Positions 9,179 to 17,994 of a stretch of 51,051 nucleotides of DNA are shown in pieces. Source of the stretch: Halomonas heilongjiangensis (GTDB lineage: Bacteria; Pseudomonadota; Gammaproteobacteria; Pseudomonadales; Halomonadaceae); contig NZ_PNRE01000085.1 of assembly GCF_002879645.1 (NCBI RefSeq), positions 1 through 51,051 on the forward strand, written 5' to 3'. The position numbers and the translations under genes are program-made. A model generated the notes under the pieces. The model did not search any database. It was not told the DNA's origin and was given only the letters and a program-made list of their open reading frames with translations. The first letter of the stretch is position 1. Each line of letters begins with the position of its first letter.

Positions 9179-9968
9179 ACTGCTGGGCATGAGCGCCAAC
9201 GTGCCCACCGACATCTGCTTCAGCTTCACGGGCTTCCTGCATCGCGGTGGCGGCACCGGCCCCCACCGCGACGGCTGGGGCATCGCCTTCTACGAGGAAG
9301 GGGGGTATCGCGATTTCCGCGATCCACACCCGTCGATTCGCTCGCCCATCGCCCGGCTGATCTGCGACTACCCGATCAAGTCGACCATCGTCATCAGCCA
9401 TATCCGCCAGGCCAACGTGGGCCAGGTGCGCCTGGCCAACACCCACCCCTTCGTACGCGAGATGTGGGGGCGGCCCTGGTGCTATGCCCACAACGGCCAG
9501 CTCACCGGCTGGCAGACGCTGCCACTGGGGTTCTACCATCCGGTGGGCGATACCGACAGCGAGCACGCTTTCTGCTGGCTGCTCGGCGAGCTGCGCCGCC
9601 GCTTTCCCGAGCGGCCGGGCGATGACGAGCAGCGCCGCGGGCTATGGCGCCTTCTGCACCAGCTCTGCGAGCGACTGCGCGGGCTCGGCGTCTTCAACCT
9701 GATGCTGGCCGACGGCGACTATCTCTACACCTATTGCTCGACCAGGCTGGCCCATATCACCCGGCGTGCGCCCTTCGGCCGAGCGAACCTCTCGGATGCC
9801 GAACTGACGGTGAACTTTGCCGAACACACCACTTCCGACGATGTCGTCTCGGTGCTCGCCACCGAACCGCTGACCGACAACGAGGACTGGGTGCGCATGG
9901 TGCCCGGCGAGCTGCTGGTGTGGAAGGCCGGCGAGATCGTGTCTCGTCATGGCCGGGTGCCAGCGTGA
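9171..9968 (+). CDS. yafJ: Class II glutamine amidotransferase, YafJ type
   Basis: A 265-residue stand-alone class II (Ntn-type) glutamine amidotransferase domain. The nucleophile is Cys2, exposed after Met removal (MCELLGM); HRDGWGIAFY, SHIRQAN and YAHNGQL are the family glutamine-binding motifs. It lacks a synthetase domain, so ammonia must be passed to an unknown partner, or the protein acts as a hydrolase. Length equals E. coli YafJ (255) within a few residues. The ATG at 9171 overlaps the VWA gene stop, which marks translational coupling with that exported protein, although this enzyme should be cytoplasmic. Confidence 0.88.
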   Translation: MCELLGMSANVPTDICFSFTGFLHRGGGTGPHRDGWGIAFYEEGGYRDFRDPHPSIRSPIARLICDYPIKSTIVISHIRQANVGQVRLANTHPFVREMWGRPWCYAHNGQLTGWQTLPLGFYHPVGDTDSEHAFCWLLGELRRRFPERPGDDEQRRGLWRLLHQLCERLRGLGVFNLMLADGDYLYTYCSTRLAHITRRAPFGRANLSDAELTVNFAEHTTSDDVVSVLATEPLTDNEDWVRMVPGELLVWKAGEIVSRHGRVPA

Positions 9969-10050
9969 AAAGCCGCGACTTGTCAGGCGTGTCGGCGTGA
10001 GCCAGCTTGAAGCCTGCAAGAGGGAGCCTTGCGAGACAGCGTGTCGTGAG

Positions 10051-10079
10051 CAAACGTTTGTTTCAATCGTTCGTTTTAC
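10051..10079. promoter_or_regulatory. Predicted fatty-acid regulator (PsrA/TetR-like) sites upstream of fadD
   Basis: A perfect palindrome CAAACGTTTG (10051-10060) is followed by CGTTCGTTTTAC (10068-10079). Read on the minus strand the second part gives GTAAAACGAACG-A-TTGA, which recurs as GTAAAACGAACG-C-TTGA upstream of the acyl-CoA dehydrogenase at 38256. The first part fits the CAAAC-N-GTTTG pattern described for PsrA-type regulators of beta-oxidation. Binding is inferred from the pattern and from the common fatty-acid theme of the two genes. No psrA gene is in the window. Confidence 0.5.
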
Positions 10080-10163
10080 AGCGCTGCCGTGGCGGTATAT
10101 CGTATGGCACCGGGAAAACAACAACCGTCGCACGCCGTCGACGATACCGAGGAGATCGCGTTC

Positions 10164-11840
10164 ATGAACGAGCACGCCAATGCCCCGATCCTGATCGGCC
10201 CCGAGCTGGAAGGGCTCGACCATTACGACTCGGTGATGGATGTCTTCCATGCCTCGGTCGAGCGCTTCGCCGACAAGCCGGCCTTCAGCTGCATGGGGAA
10301 GACCCTCACCTACGCCGAACTCGATCGTCTCTCCGGCGACTTCGCCGCCTGGCTCCAGCACGAGACCGGCCTGCAGCCCGGCGACCGCATCGCCATTCAG
10401 TTACCCAACGTGCTGCAGTTCCCGGTGGCGGTGTTCGGCGCCCTGCGCGCCGGCCTGGTGGTGGTCAACACCAATCCGCTCTACACCGAACGCGAGATGG
10501 CGCACCAGTTCAAGGACTCCGGTGCCAAGGCCATCCTGATCCTGGCCAACATGGCCGACAAGCTCGAGAAGGTTCTCGATCGTACCGACATCCAGCATGT
10601 GCTGGTCACCGAGCTCGGCGACCTGCACGACTTCCCCAAGCGGCAGCTGATCAATGCCGTGGTCAAGTATGTCAAGAAGATGGTGCCCAGCTTCTCGCTG
10701 CCCGCTGCCACGCCCTTCCGCCAGGCGCTCAAGACGGGCGCCGGGCGTAGCCACAGGGAGACCGCTCGCCGGGCCGACGACATCGCGGCGCTGCAGTACA
10801 CGGGGGGTACCACGGGGCTTGCCAAGGGCACCATGCTCACCCACCGCAACCTGATCGCCAACATGCTCCAGGCGCGCCAGGCCATCGGCCCGGCACTCAC
10901 CGACGGCGCCGAAACCATCATCGCGCCGCTGCCGGTCTATCACATCTACACCTTCACGGTGAACTGCCTGTTCATGGTGGAGACCGGCAACCACTCCATC
11001 CTGATCACCAACCCCCGGGACCTGGACAACTTCGTCAAGGAGCTCAAGGGGCTCCGGTTCACCGGGTTCATCGGTCTGAATACCCTGTTCAACGCCCTGT
11101 GCAACCGCGAGGACTTCCGTGGCCTCGACTTCTCGCAGCTGCGCCTGACCATTTCCGGGGGCATGGCGCTGACCAAGGCGGTGGCGCAGCGCTGGGAGGA
11201 GACCACCGGCTGTGCCATCGCCGAGGGCTATGGGCTCACCGAGACCTCGCCGATCGTCAGCTTCAATCCCGTCGACGCCATCCAGCTCGGTACCATCGGC
11301 AAGCCGGTGGCCGGGACCTCGGTGAAGGTGACCGATGCCGACGGCCACGACCTGCCGCTGGGCGAGCCCGGCGAGCTCTGCGTGAAGGGCCCCCAGGTGA
11401 TGAAGGGCTACTGGAATCGCGATGACGAGACCGCCAAGGCCATCGATGCCGATGGCTGGTTCCATACCGGGGACATCGCCGTACTCCAGGAGGACGGTTA
11501 CATCCGCATCGTCGATCGCAAGAAGGACATGATCCTGGTCTCCGGTTTCAACGTCTATCCCAATGAGATCGAGGACGTCGTGGCCGCCCATCCGGGGGTG
11601 GTCGAGTCCGCCGCGGTGGGTGTCCCCGACGAGGCCAGCGGCGAGGCGATCAAGCTGTTCGTGGTGGCCAGGGACGAGAGCCTCGATGCCGAGGCCCTGC
11701 GTGCCTGGTGCAAGAAGGAGCTCTCCGGCTACAAGGTGCCGAAGTTCGTCGAGTTCCGCGACGAGCTGCCGAAGACCAATGTGGGCAAGGTACTGCGCCG
11801 TCAGTTGCGCGACGAGGATCAGGGCAAGGCGCCGGCCTGA
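10164..11840 (+). CDS. fadD: Long-chain fatty acid-CoA ligase
   Basis: A 558-residue AMP-forming acyl-CoA synthetase that activates fatty acids for beta-oxidation at the inner membrane. The ATP/AMP-binding P-loop YTGGTTGLAKG is at residues 212-222, the GYGLTETSP motif lies in the middle, and the fatty acyl-CoA synthetase signature (from DGWFHTGD to FNVYPNEIE) spans residues 430-470; the C-terminal lysine is in TNVGKVLRR. Length matches E. coli FadD (561). ATG 10164 was chosen because of the GGAG site at 10151-10154 and because FadD homologs begin shortly before the HYDSVMDVF segment; an upstream ATG at 10089 has no site. Predicted fatty-acid operators lie 85-113 bases upstream. Confidence 0.92.
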   Translation: MNEHANAPILIGPELEGLDHYDSVMDVFHASVERFADKPAFSCMGKTLTYAELDRLSGDFAAWLQHETGLQPGDRIAIQLPNVLQFPVAVFGALRAGLVVVNTNPLYTEREMAHQFKDSGAKAILILANMADKLEKVLDRTDIQHVLVTELGDLHDFPKRQLINAVVKYVKKMVPSFSLPAATPFRQALKTGAGRSHRETARRADDIAALQYTGGTTGLAKGTMLTHRNLIANMLQARQAIGPALTDGAETIIAPLPVYHIYTFTVNCLFMVETGNHSILITNPRDLDNFVKELKGLRFTGFIGLNTLFNALCNREDFRGLDFSQLRLTISGGMALTKAVAQRWEETTGCAIAEGYGLTETSPIVSFNPVDAIQLGTIGKPVAGTSVKVTDADGHDLPLGEPGELCVKGPQVMKGYWNRDDETAKAIDADGWFHTGDIAVLQEDGYIRIVDRKKDMILVSGFNVYPNEIEDVVAAHPGVVESAAVGVPDEASGEAIKLFVVARDESLDAEALRAWCKKELSGYKVPKFVEFRDELPKTNVGKVLRRQLRDEDQGKAPA

Positions 11841-11935
11841 GCCGCCGGCCGCATCGATAGGCTGACTGCGGCGATCCCATAGCCAATGCCAATGGCGCGG
11901 ATTAGGCGTCGCGTGGTACACGGCGTTACAATGAG

Positions 11936-11972
11936 CTGCCCGTTCCGGCTTCCGGAGCGGGCAGTGTCTTTG
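11936..11972 (+). terminator. Hairpin terminator after fadD
   Basis: CTGCCCG (11936-11942) and TCCGG (11944-11948) pair with CCGGA (11952-11956) and CGGGCAG (11958-11964), giving a 12-bp stem plus one G-T pair around a CTT loop. It is followed by TGTCTTTG, a weak T-rich tail. It lies between the fadD stop and the hrpA start and most likely ends fadD transcripts. Confidence 0.55.
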
Positions 11973-12003
11973 CTCCCACCCACCGGAGTCGATCGAGCCC
12001 ACC

Positions 12004-15000
12004 GTGACCATCGTTACCCGACCGCAGGACCCCGCCAAGCTGTCTGCCGCCGACGATCTCCAGGCCCTGCGCCGGGGGCTCGATGACGCCATGCTGCGCG
12101 ATGTGCCGACCCTGGACAGGCGCCTGCGCGGTCTTGCCCGGCGGCTGAAGGAGGGCAAGCCGGTGGACCGGGGGCTCGGCCAGGTGCGCGAGGCGCTGGA
12201 GCGCTCGCACCAGGCGGTGGCCCGTCGCGCTGCCATCCCGGTGACCCTCGAGTACCCCGAGGCGCTGCCGGTGGCCGAGCGCCGCGGCGAGATCCTCGCG
12301 GCGCTGCGGGACCACCAGGTGGTAGTGGTGGCCGGCGAGACCGGTTCGGGCAAGACCACCCAGTTGCCCAAGCTCTGCCTGGAACTCGGGCTGGGCCGGC
12401 GTGGGCTGATCGGCCACACCCAGCCGCGGCGCCTGGCGGCTCGCTCGGTGGCCGCGCGCCTGGCCGAGGAGATGGCCGTGCCGCTGGGCGAGCAGGTGGG
12501 CTACCAGGTGCGCTTCACCGACCAGACCGGCGACGACACCCTGGTCAAGCTGATGACCGACGGCATCCTGCTGGCCGAGACCCGTCACGACCCGGACCTG
12601 ACGCGCTACGACACGATCATCATCGACGAGGCCCACGAGCGCAGCCTCAACATCGACTTCCTGCTCGGTTACCTCAAGCGGCTGCTGGTGCGCCGCCCCG
12701 ACCTCAAGGTGATCATCACCTCGGCGACCATCGACGTGGCGCGCTTCTCCGCGCACTTCGCCCTGCCGGGGAACGACGGCACGCCGCGACCGGCGCCGGT
12801 GGTCGAGGTCTCGGGGCGAACCTACCCGGTGGAGGTGCGCTATCGGCCACTGGTGCGCGAGGCCGACGACGAGGAAGACCGCACCCTGCAGGAGGGCATC
12901 CTCCACGCGGTGGAGGAGCTCGAGGCCATCGAGCGCGAGCAGCGCTGGTTCCATGGCCCCCGGGACATCCTGGTGTTCCTGCCCGGCGAGCGCGAGATCC
13001 GCGAGACCGCCGACACCCTGCGCCGCGCCGACCTCAAGGGCACCGAGATCCTGCCGCTCTACGCGCGCCTCTCCAACGCCGAGCAGAACCGGGTCTTCGC
13101 GCCCCACGCCGGGCGACGCATCGTGCTGGCCACCAACGTGGCCGAGACCTCGCTCACCGTGCCGGGCATCCGCTACGTGATCGACCCGGGTCTGGTGCGC
13201 ATCAGCCGCTACAGCTACAAGGCGAAGATCCAGCGTCTGCCGGTAGAGGCGGTCAGCCAGGCCAGTGCCGATCAGCGCAAGGGGCGCTGTGGCCGCGTCG
13301 CCGAGGGGGTCTGCATCCGCCTCTATGACGAGGAGGACTTCCTCGCCCGGCCCGCGTTCACCGACCCCGAGATCCGCCGCACCAACCTCGCCTCGGTGAT
13401 CCTGTCGATGCTGTCGCTGACGCTCGGTGACATCGAGGACTTCCCCTTCGTCGACCCGCCCGACTCGCGCTTCGTCAGCGACGGCTTCCGGCTGCTGTTC
13501 GAACTCGGCGCGGTGGACGAGCGCAATCGCCTGACCCCGATCGGCCGCAAGCTGGCCCGGTTGCCCATCGACCCGCGGCTGGCGCGCATGGTGCTGGCCG
13601 GCGCCGAGCAGGGCGGCCTGCGCGAGGTGCTGATCGTGGTCTCGGCGCTGGCGGTGCAGGACCCCCGCGACCGCCCGGCGGACAAGCGAGAGGCCGCCGA
13701 CCAGGCGCACCGCCGCTGGCACGATCCCGACTCCGACTTCGTCGCCCTGCTCAACCTCTGGCACGGCTTCGAGGCGGCCCGCGAGGAGCTCTCCGGCAAC
13801 CGCCTGCGGCGCTGGTGCCGCGATCACTACCTGAACTACCTGCGCCTGCGCGAGTGGCACGATACCTTCCGCCAGCTGCGTCAGCTGCTGCGCGACATGG
13901 AGATCGAGGTGCCGCCGCCGCCGGCGCCCCGCCCCGAGTCCGACAGCGGGGGCGAGGACGAGCAGGCGCGCCGCGAGAGCGCCGTGCGGCTGCACCAGGC
14001 ACTGCTCACCGGGCTGCTCTCGCACCTGGGGCTGCTCACGGAGAACCGCGAGTACCTGGGGGCGCGCAATCGCAAGTTCTTCGTCCACCCGGGCTCGGGC
14101 CTGGCGAAGAAGTCGCCCAAGTGGCTGATGGCCTTCGAACTGGTCGAGACCACGAAGCTCTTCGCCCGCACCGTGGCGAGGATCGACCCCCAGTGGATCG
14201 AGCCACTGGCCGGCCACCTGGTCAAGCGCGCCTACAGCGAGCCCCGCTGGGAGATGAAGCGGGCCCAGGTGGTGGCCAGCGAGCAGGTGACCCTGTTCGG
14301 CCTGCCCATCGTCGCCGGGCGCAAGGTGCACTACGGGCCGATCGCCCCGCAGGAGTCGCGGGAGCTGTTCATCCGCCGGGCGCTGGTCGAGGGCGAGTTC
14401 CGTACCCGGGGCGAGTTCTTCACCCATAACCGGGCGTTGGTCGAGGAGGTCGAGGAGCTCGAGGACCGTGCCAGGCGCCGCGACATCCTGGTCGACGAGG
14501 AGACGCTGTTCGCCTTCTACGACGAGCGAATCCCCGAGGCGATCCACAACGGCAAGGGCTTCGAGGCCTGGCGCAAGCGAGCCGAGGCCGATGCCCCCGA
14601 CCTCCTCAAGTTCGACCGCGCCGCCCTGCTGGCCCGGGAGGCCGAGGAGGTCACCGAGGCACAGTATCCCGATGAGCTGTCGCTTAACGGGGTGCGCTAT
14701 CCGCTTGCCTATCACTTCGCGCCCGGCGCCCCCGACGATGGCGTGACGCTGACCGTACCGGCGGCGATGCTCCCCCAGTTGCCGCTGGCACGCCTCGAGT
14801 GGCTGGTGCCGGGCCTGTTGCGCGATAAGTGCATCGCGCTGATGAAATCGCTGCCCAAGGCGATGCGCCGCCAGGTGGTGCCGATTCCCGACTGGGTCGA
14901 TGCGGCGCTGGAGACGCTCGTTCCCGATGACGTGCCGCTCACCGAGGCCCTGGGCGAGTTCCTGCGCCGCCGTACCGGGGTGCGGGTTCATCCCGACGAC

Positions 15001-16026
15001 TGGCAGCCGGATCAACTCGAGCCGCACCTGGTGATGAACCTCAGGGTGGTCGATCATGCCGGCAAGGCGCTTGGTCAGGGGCGCGACGCACGCGAGCTGG
15101 AGCGTCGTTTCGAGGCGGCGGCGGGGCAGGGCGCCCGGGCGCTGGCCGAGGAGGCGAGGCTCGAGGCGCCGGTCGACGAGCTGCCAGAGGTGGCACTGCC
15201 CGAGTCGCGGGTCACCACCCAGGCCGGGATTCGCGTCGAGGCCTACCCGGCCCTGGTGCCCGACGGCGAGCGTTTCCGAGTCGAGCTCTTCGACCATCCC
15301 GACAAGGCCCGGGAGGCCCACCGCGATGGTGTGGTGCGACTGGCGATGCGTCGCCTGCCCGATCAGGTGCGTGCGATCGAGAAGCTCAAGGGCCTCGATA
15401 CCTGTGCGTTGCTGTTCGCCAAGGTGGGCAGCAAGCGTCGGCTCAGCGAGGACCTGGTCACGGCGGTGTTCCGCCAGGTGGTCGCGGTGGCGCCGCTGCC
15501 GCGCTCGGCGGCCGAGCTCGAGGCGCGCCTCGACGAGACCCGGGCCGAGTTGATACCACGGGCCGAGGCACGACTGGCGACCCTGGAGGCGGCGCTGAAG
15601 GGGCATCTGGCGGTGACCAAGGCGTTGAAGGGCAACCTGAACCTGGCCCTGGCGCTGGTATACAGTGATCTCAAGGCACAGATGCAACGGCTGGTGCATC
15701 CCGGCTTCGTCGGCGAGGCCGGGGCGTGGCTCGAGGAGTATCCGCGCTACATGGAGGCGGCGCTGGTTCGCCTGGAGAAGGCCCCGCGGGAGCGCATGCG
15801 CGACCAGATGCACATGCAGGAGGTCCAGGCATTCGAACAGCGTCTGGCCGCCCGCCGCGAGAGCGAGCGCCGCGGGGGCATCGAGAATCCGGCGCTGGTG
15901 GAGTTCGGCTGGTGGATCGAGGAGTTGCGGGTCTCGCTCTTCGCCCAGCAGTTGGGCACGAAATTTCCGGTCTCGGTCAAGCGGCTCGAGAAGCGCTGGG
16001 CAGAGCTCACAGGGAGAACAGCATGA
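12004..16026 (+). CDS. hrpA: ATP-dependent RNA helicase HrpA (DEAH box)
   Basis: A 1340-residue DEAH-box helicase, close to the 1300 residues of E. coli HrpA, which resolves stalled ribosomes and processes mRNA. Walker A GETGSGKTTQ has K117; the DEAH box is residues 208-211 (DEAHERSLNIDF); SATIDV is motif III; the second RecA domain has ATNVAETSLTVPGI and QRKGRCGRVAEG. Helicase-associated, OB-fold (about 700-780) and the long HrpA-specific C-terminal region (about 800-1340) are all intact. The start is GTG at 12004 behind a CCGGAG sequence (11983-11988). The stop overlaps the next ATG by four bases, so the ketosynthase is translationally coupled. Confidence 0.93.
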   Translation: MTIVTRPQDPAKLSAADDLQALRRGLDDAMLRDVPTLDRRLRGLARRLKEGKPVDRGLGQVREALERSHQAVARRAAIPVTLEYPEALPVAERRGEILAALRDHQVVVVAGETGSGKTTQLPKLCLELGLGRRGLIGHTQPRRLAARSVAARLAEEMAVPLGEQVGYQVRFTDQTGDDTLVKLMTDGILLAETRHDPDLTRYDTIIIDEAHERSLNIDFLLGYLKRLLVRRPDLKVIITSATIDVARFSAHFALPGNDGTPRPAPVVEVSGRTYPVEVRYRPLVREADDEEDRTLQEGILHAVEELEAIEREQRWFHGPRDILVFLPGEREIRETADTLRRADLKGTEILPLYARLSNAEQNRVFAPHAGRRIVLATNVAETSLTVPGIRYVIDPGLVRISRYSYKAKIQRLPVEAVSQASADQRKGRCGRVAEGVCIRLYDEEDFLARPAFTDPEIRRTNLASVILSMLSLTLGDIEDFPFVDPPDSRFVSDGFRLLFELGAVDERNRLTPIGRKLARLPIDPRLARMVLAGAEQGGLREVLIVVSALAVQDPRDRPADKREAADQAHRRWHDPDSDFVALLNLWHGFEAAREELSGNRLRRWCRDHYLNYLRLREWHDTFRQLRQLLRDMEIEVPPPPAPRPESDSGGEDEQARRESAVRLHQALLTGLLSHLGLLTENREYLGARNRKFFVHPGSGLAKKSPKWLMAFELVETTKLFARTVARIDPQWIEPLAGHLVKRAYSEPRWEMKRAQVVASEQVTLFGLPIVAGRKVHYGPIAPQESRELFIRRALVEGEFRTRGEFFTHNRALVEEVEELEDRARRRDILVDEETLFAFYDERIPEAIHNGKGFEAWRKRAEADAPDLLKFDRAALLAREAEEVTEAQYPDELSLNGVRYPLAYHFAPGAPDDGVTLTVPAAMLPQLPLARLEWLVPGLLRDKCIALMKSLPKAMRRQVVPIPDWVDAALETLVPDDVPLTEALGEFLRRRTGVRVHPDDWQPDQLEPHLVMNLRVVDHAGKALGQGRDARELERRFEAAAGQGARALAEEARLEAPVDELPEVALPESRVTTQAGIRVEAYPALVPDGERFRVELFDHPDKAREAHRDGVVRLAMRRLPDQVRAIEKLKGLDTCALLFAKVGSKRRLSEDLVTAVFRQVVAVAPLPRSAAELEARLDETRAELIPRAEARLATLEAALKGHLAVTKALKGNLNLALALVYSDLKAQMQRLVHPGFVGEAGAWLEEYPRYMEAALVRLEKAPRERMRDQMHMQEVQAFEQRLAARRESERRGGIENPALVEFGWWIEELRVSLFAQQLGTKFPVSVKRLEKRWAELTGRTA

Positions 16027-17135
16027 CCCACGTGGTGATCACCGGCACCGGACTCTTCACACCGGAGCACGCCATCGACAACGATGCCCTGGTGGCCGCG
16101 TTCAATGCCTGGGTGGAGGCGGAGAACGCCCGTCGTGCCGAGGCGGGCGTCGAAGAGCGCCTCGACTATTCGAGCAGCGACTTCATCGTCAAGGCGTCGG
16201 GCATTCTCAATCGCTACGTGCTCGACGCCGAGGGCATCCTCGACCCCGAGCGCATGCGCCCGCGCCTGCCACGGCGCAGCAACGACGAGCCCTCGATCCA
16301 GTGCGAGATGGGCATTGCCGCGGCCGGGCAGGCGCTCGAGAGCGCCGGGGTCGATGCCGCCGACATCGACCTGGTGATCGTCGCCTGCTCCAACCTGGAG
16401 CGCCCCTATCCGGCCCTCGCGGTGGAGCTGCAGGCGGCGCTCGGTGCCGGCGGCTACGCCTTCGACATGAACGTGGCCTGCAGCTCGGCGACCTTCGCCA
16501 TCGAAAGCGCGGCCAATGCGATCCGTGCCGGCAACGCGAGTCGGGCCCTGGTGGTCAGCCCGGAGATCTGCTCGGCGCATCTCAACTTCCGCGATCGCGA
16601 CAGCCACTTCATCTTCGGTGATGCCTGCACCGCCGTCGTGCTGGAGAGTGACGAGCTGGCCACCGGCGAGAGCCGCTTCGAAGTCCTCGGCACCCGGCTG
16701 GTGACGCGCTTCTCCAATGCCATCCGCAACAACGCCGGTTTCCTCGACCGGGTCACCGACAGCGATCCCCGGGCGCCGGACAAGCTGTTCGTCCAGGAGG
16801 GCCGGCGGGTATTCAAGGAGGTCTGTCCCATGGTGGCGGCACTGATCACCGACCACCTGGCGAGCCTCGGGCTGGCGGGAGACGACCTCGCGCGGCTGTG
16901 GCTGCATCAGGCCAACCGCCATATGAACGACCTGATCGCCCGCCGCGTGCTGGGCCACGACCCGAGCCCCGAGCAGGCTCCGATCATTCTCGATCGTTAT
17001 GCCAACACCAGTTCGGCAGGCTCGATCATCGCCTTTCACCTGCATCGCGGGGATCTTGCCCCCGGCGCTCTCGGTGTGGTCTGCTCTTTCGGCGCGGGCT
17101 ACAGCGCCGGCAGCGTGGTGGTGCGCCGCCGGTGA
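16023..17135 (+). CDS. 3-oxoacyl-ACP synthase III-like enzyme (FabH family, long variant)
   Basis: A 370-residue thiolase-fold condensing enzyme. The Cys-His-Asn triad of KAS III is visible: C153 in NVACSSATF, H295 in LHQANRHM and N328 in YANTSSAGS. It is about 50 residues longer than E. coli FabH, with an insertion early in the protein (about residues 25-95). It resembles the second FabH-type enzyme of pseudomonads that condenses medium-chain acyl-CoA with malonyl-ACP, so a role linking beta-oxidation products to fatty acid synthesis is plausible but unproven. The ATG overlaps the hrpA TGA (16023-16026). The housekeeping fabH is expected elsewhere. Confidence 0.8.
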   Translation: MTHVVITGTGLFTPEHAIDNDALVAAFNAWVEAENARRAEAGVEERLDYSSSDFIVKASGILNRYVLDAEGILDPERMRPRLPRRSNDEPSIQCEMGIAAAGQALESAGVDAADIDLVIVACSNLERPYPALAVELQAALGAGGYAFDMNVACSSATFAIESAANAIRAGNASRALVVSPEICSAHLNFRDRDSHFIFGDACTAVVLESDELATGESRFEVLGTRLVTRFSNAIRNNAGFLDRVTDSDPRAPDKLFVQEGRRVFKEVCPMVAALITDHLASLGLAGDDLARLWLHQANRHMNDLIARRVLGHDPSPEQAPIILDRYANTSSAGSIIAFHLHRGDLAPGALGVVCSFGAGYSAGSVVVRRR

Positions 17136-17191
17136 GGGCTTACGGACATCGAGATGCGGGATACGTCAAGCGGCCAGGGATGGAGCATGCA

Positions 17192-17983
17192 ATGAAGTGC
17201 GAGGAAAGCGGTAAGGGGTGGGAAGGGAGTGGTCGCCGCCTGTCGACGCTGCTGGCGGTGGTGCTGCTGGCCGGTTGTGCCAGTACCGCTGCGGTGGAGG
17301 AGCGTCACCCCGACGACCCCTGGGAGGGGTTCAATCGCCGGGTGTTCGTCTTCAACGACGCCCTGGACCGGGCGGTGCTGAAGCCGGTGGCGCGGGGCTA
17401 TCGCCGCGTCACGCCGCAGCCGGTGCAGACCGGGGTGGGCAACTTCTTCTCCAACCTCGGCGAGATCCGCACCGCACTCAACAGTGTATTGCAGGGCAAG
17501 CCGGGGAATGCCGGCATCGCCACCTCACGCTTCTTGATCAACACCACGGTGGGCATCGGCGGCCTGTGGGACTTCGCCACCCATATGGAGATCACCGGCC
17601 GCGAGGAGGATTTCGGCCAGACGCTCGGTGCCTGGGGCGTGGGTGAAGGGGCCTATCTGGTGCTGCCTTTCCTCGGGCCGAGTACCGTACGTGATACTGC
17701 CGGCTTGCCGCTGGACATGTACACTTATCCCGTCACCTATGTGGAGGACGACAAGGTGCGCTACGGGCTGACCGGATTGAGGATAGTGGATACACGGGCC
17801 GGCCTGTTGGATCAGGAAGAGCTGATCCGTGGCGATCGCTATAGTTTCATCCGCGATGCCTGGCTGCAGCGACGGCGTTTCGAGGTCAGCGACGGCGAAC
17901 TGGGCGATGACCCCTTCGCCAGCGACGAGTTCGACTTCGAGTTTGATGATGCGGATTTCGACGACGGCGCTTTCGCCGATTGA
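17192..17983 (+). CDS. mlaA: MlaA (VacJ) family outer-membrane lipoprotein
   Basis: A 263-residue lipoprotein. Signal sequence LSTLLAVVLLAGC places the lipidated cysteine at residue 29. The mature part carries the family pattern DPWEGFNRRVFVFND and the conserved GVGNFFSNLGEIRTALNSVL, LINTTVGIGGLWDFAT and GPSTVRDTAGLPLDMY segments. MlaA removes misplaced phospholipids from the outer leaflet of the outer membrane and passes them to the Mla ABC system. The tail after about residue 238 is unusually acidic and Phe-rich. ATG 17192 has GGAG 6 bases upstream; an ATG at 17180 is the alternative. It precedes the rssB/rssC pair, as I recall for pseudomonads. Confidence 0.9.
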   Translation: MKCEESGKGWEGSGRRLSTLLAVVLLAGCASTAAVEERHPDDPWEGFNRRVFVFNDALDRAVLKPVARGYRRVTPQPVQTGVGNFFSNLGEIRTALNSVLQGKPGNAGIATSRFLINTTVGIGGLWDFATHMEITGREEDFGQTLGAWGVGEGAYLVLPFLGPSTVRDTAGLPLDMYTYPVTYVEDDKVRYGLTGLRIVDTRAGLLDQEELIRGDRYSFIRDAWLQRRRFEVSDGELGDDPFASDEFDFEFDDADFDDGAFAD

Positions 17984-17994
17984 GGCACCCCGGC

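Noticed and set aside
11926..15813. A very long antisense reading frame opposite hrpA (about 1295 codons)
   Set aside because: It lies wholly against a complete HrpA with all helicase motifs; its composition (Leu, Gln, His, Ala-rich, no domains) is what a GC-rich gene gives when read in reverse.
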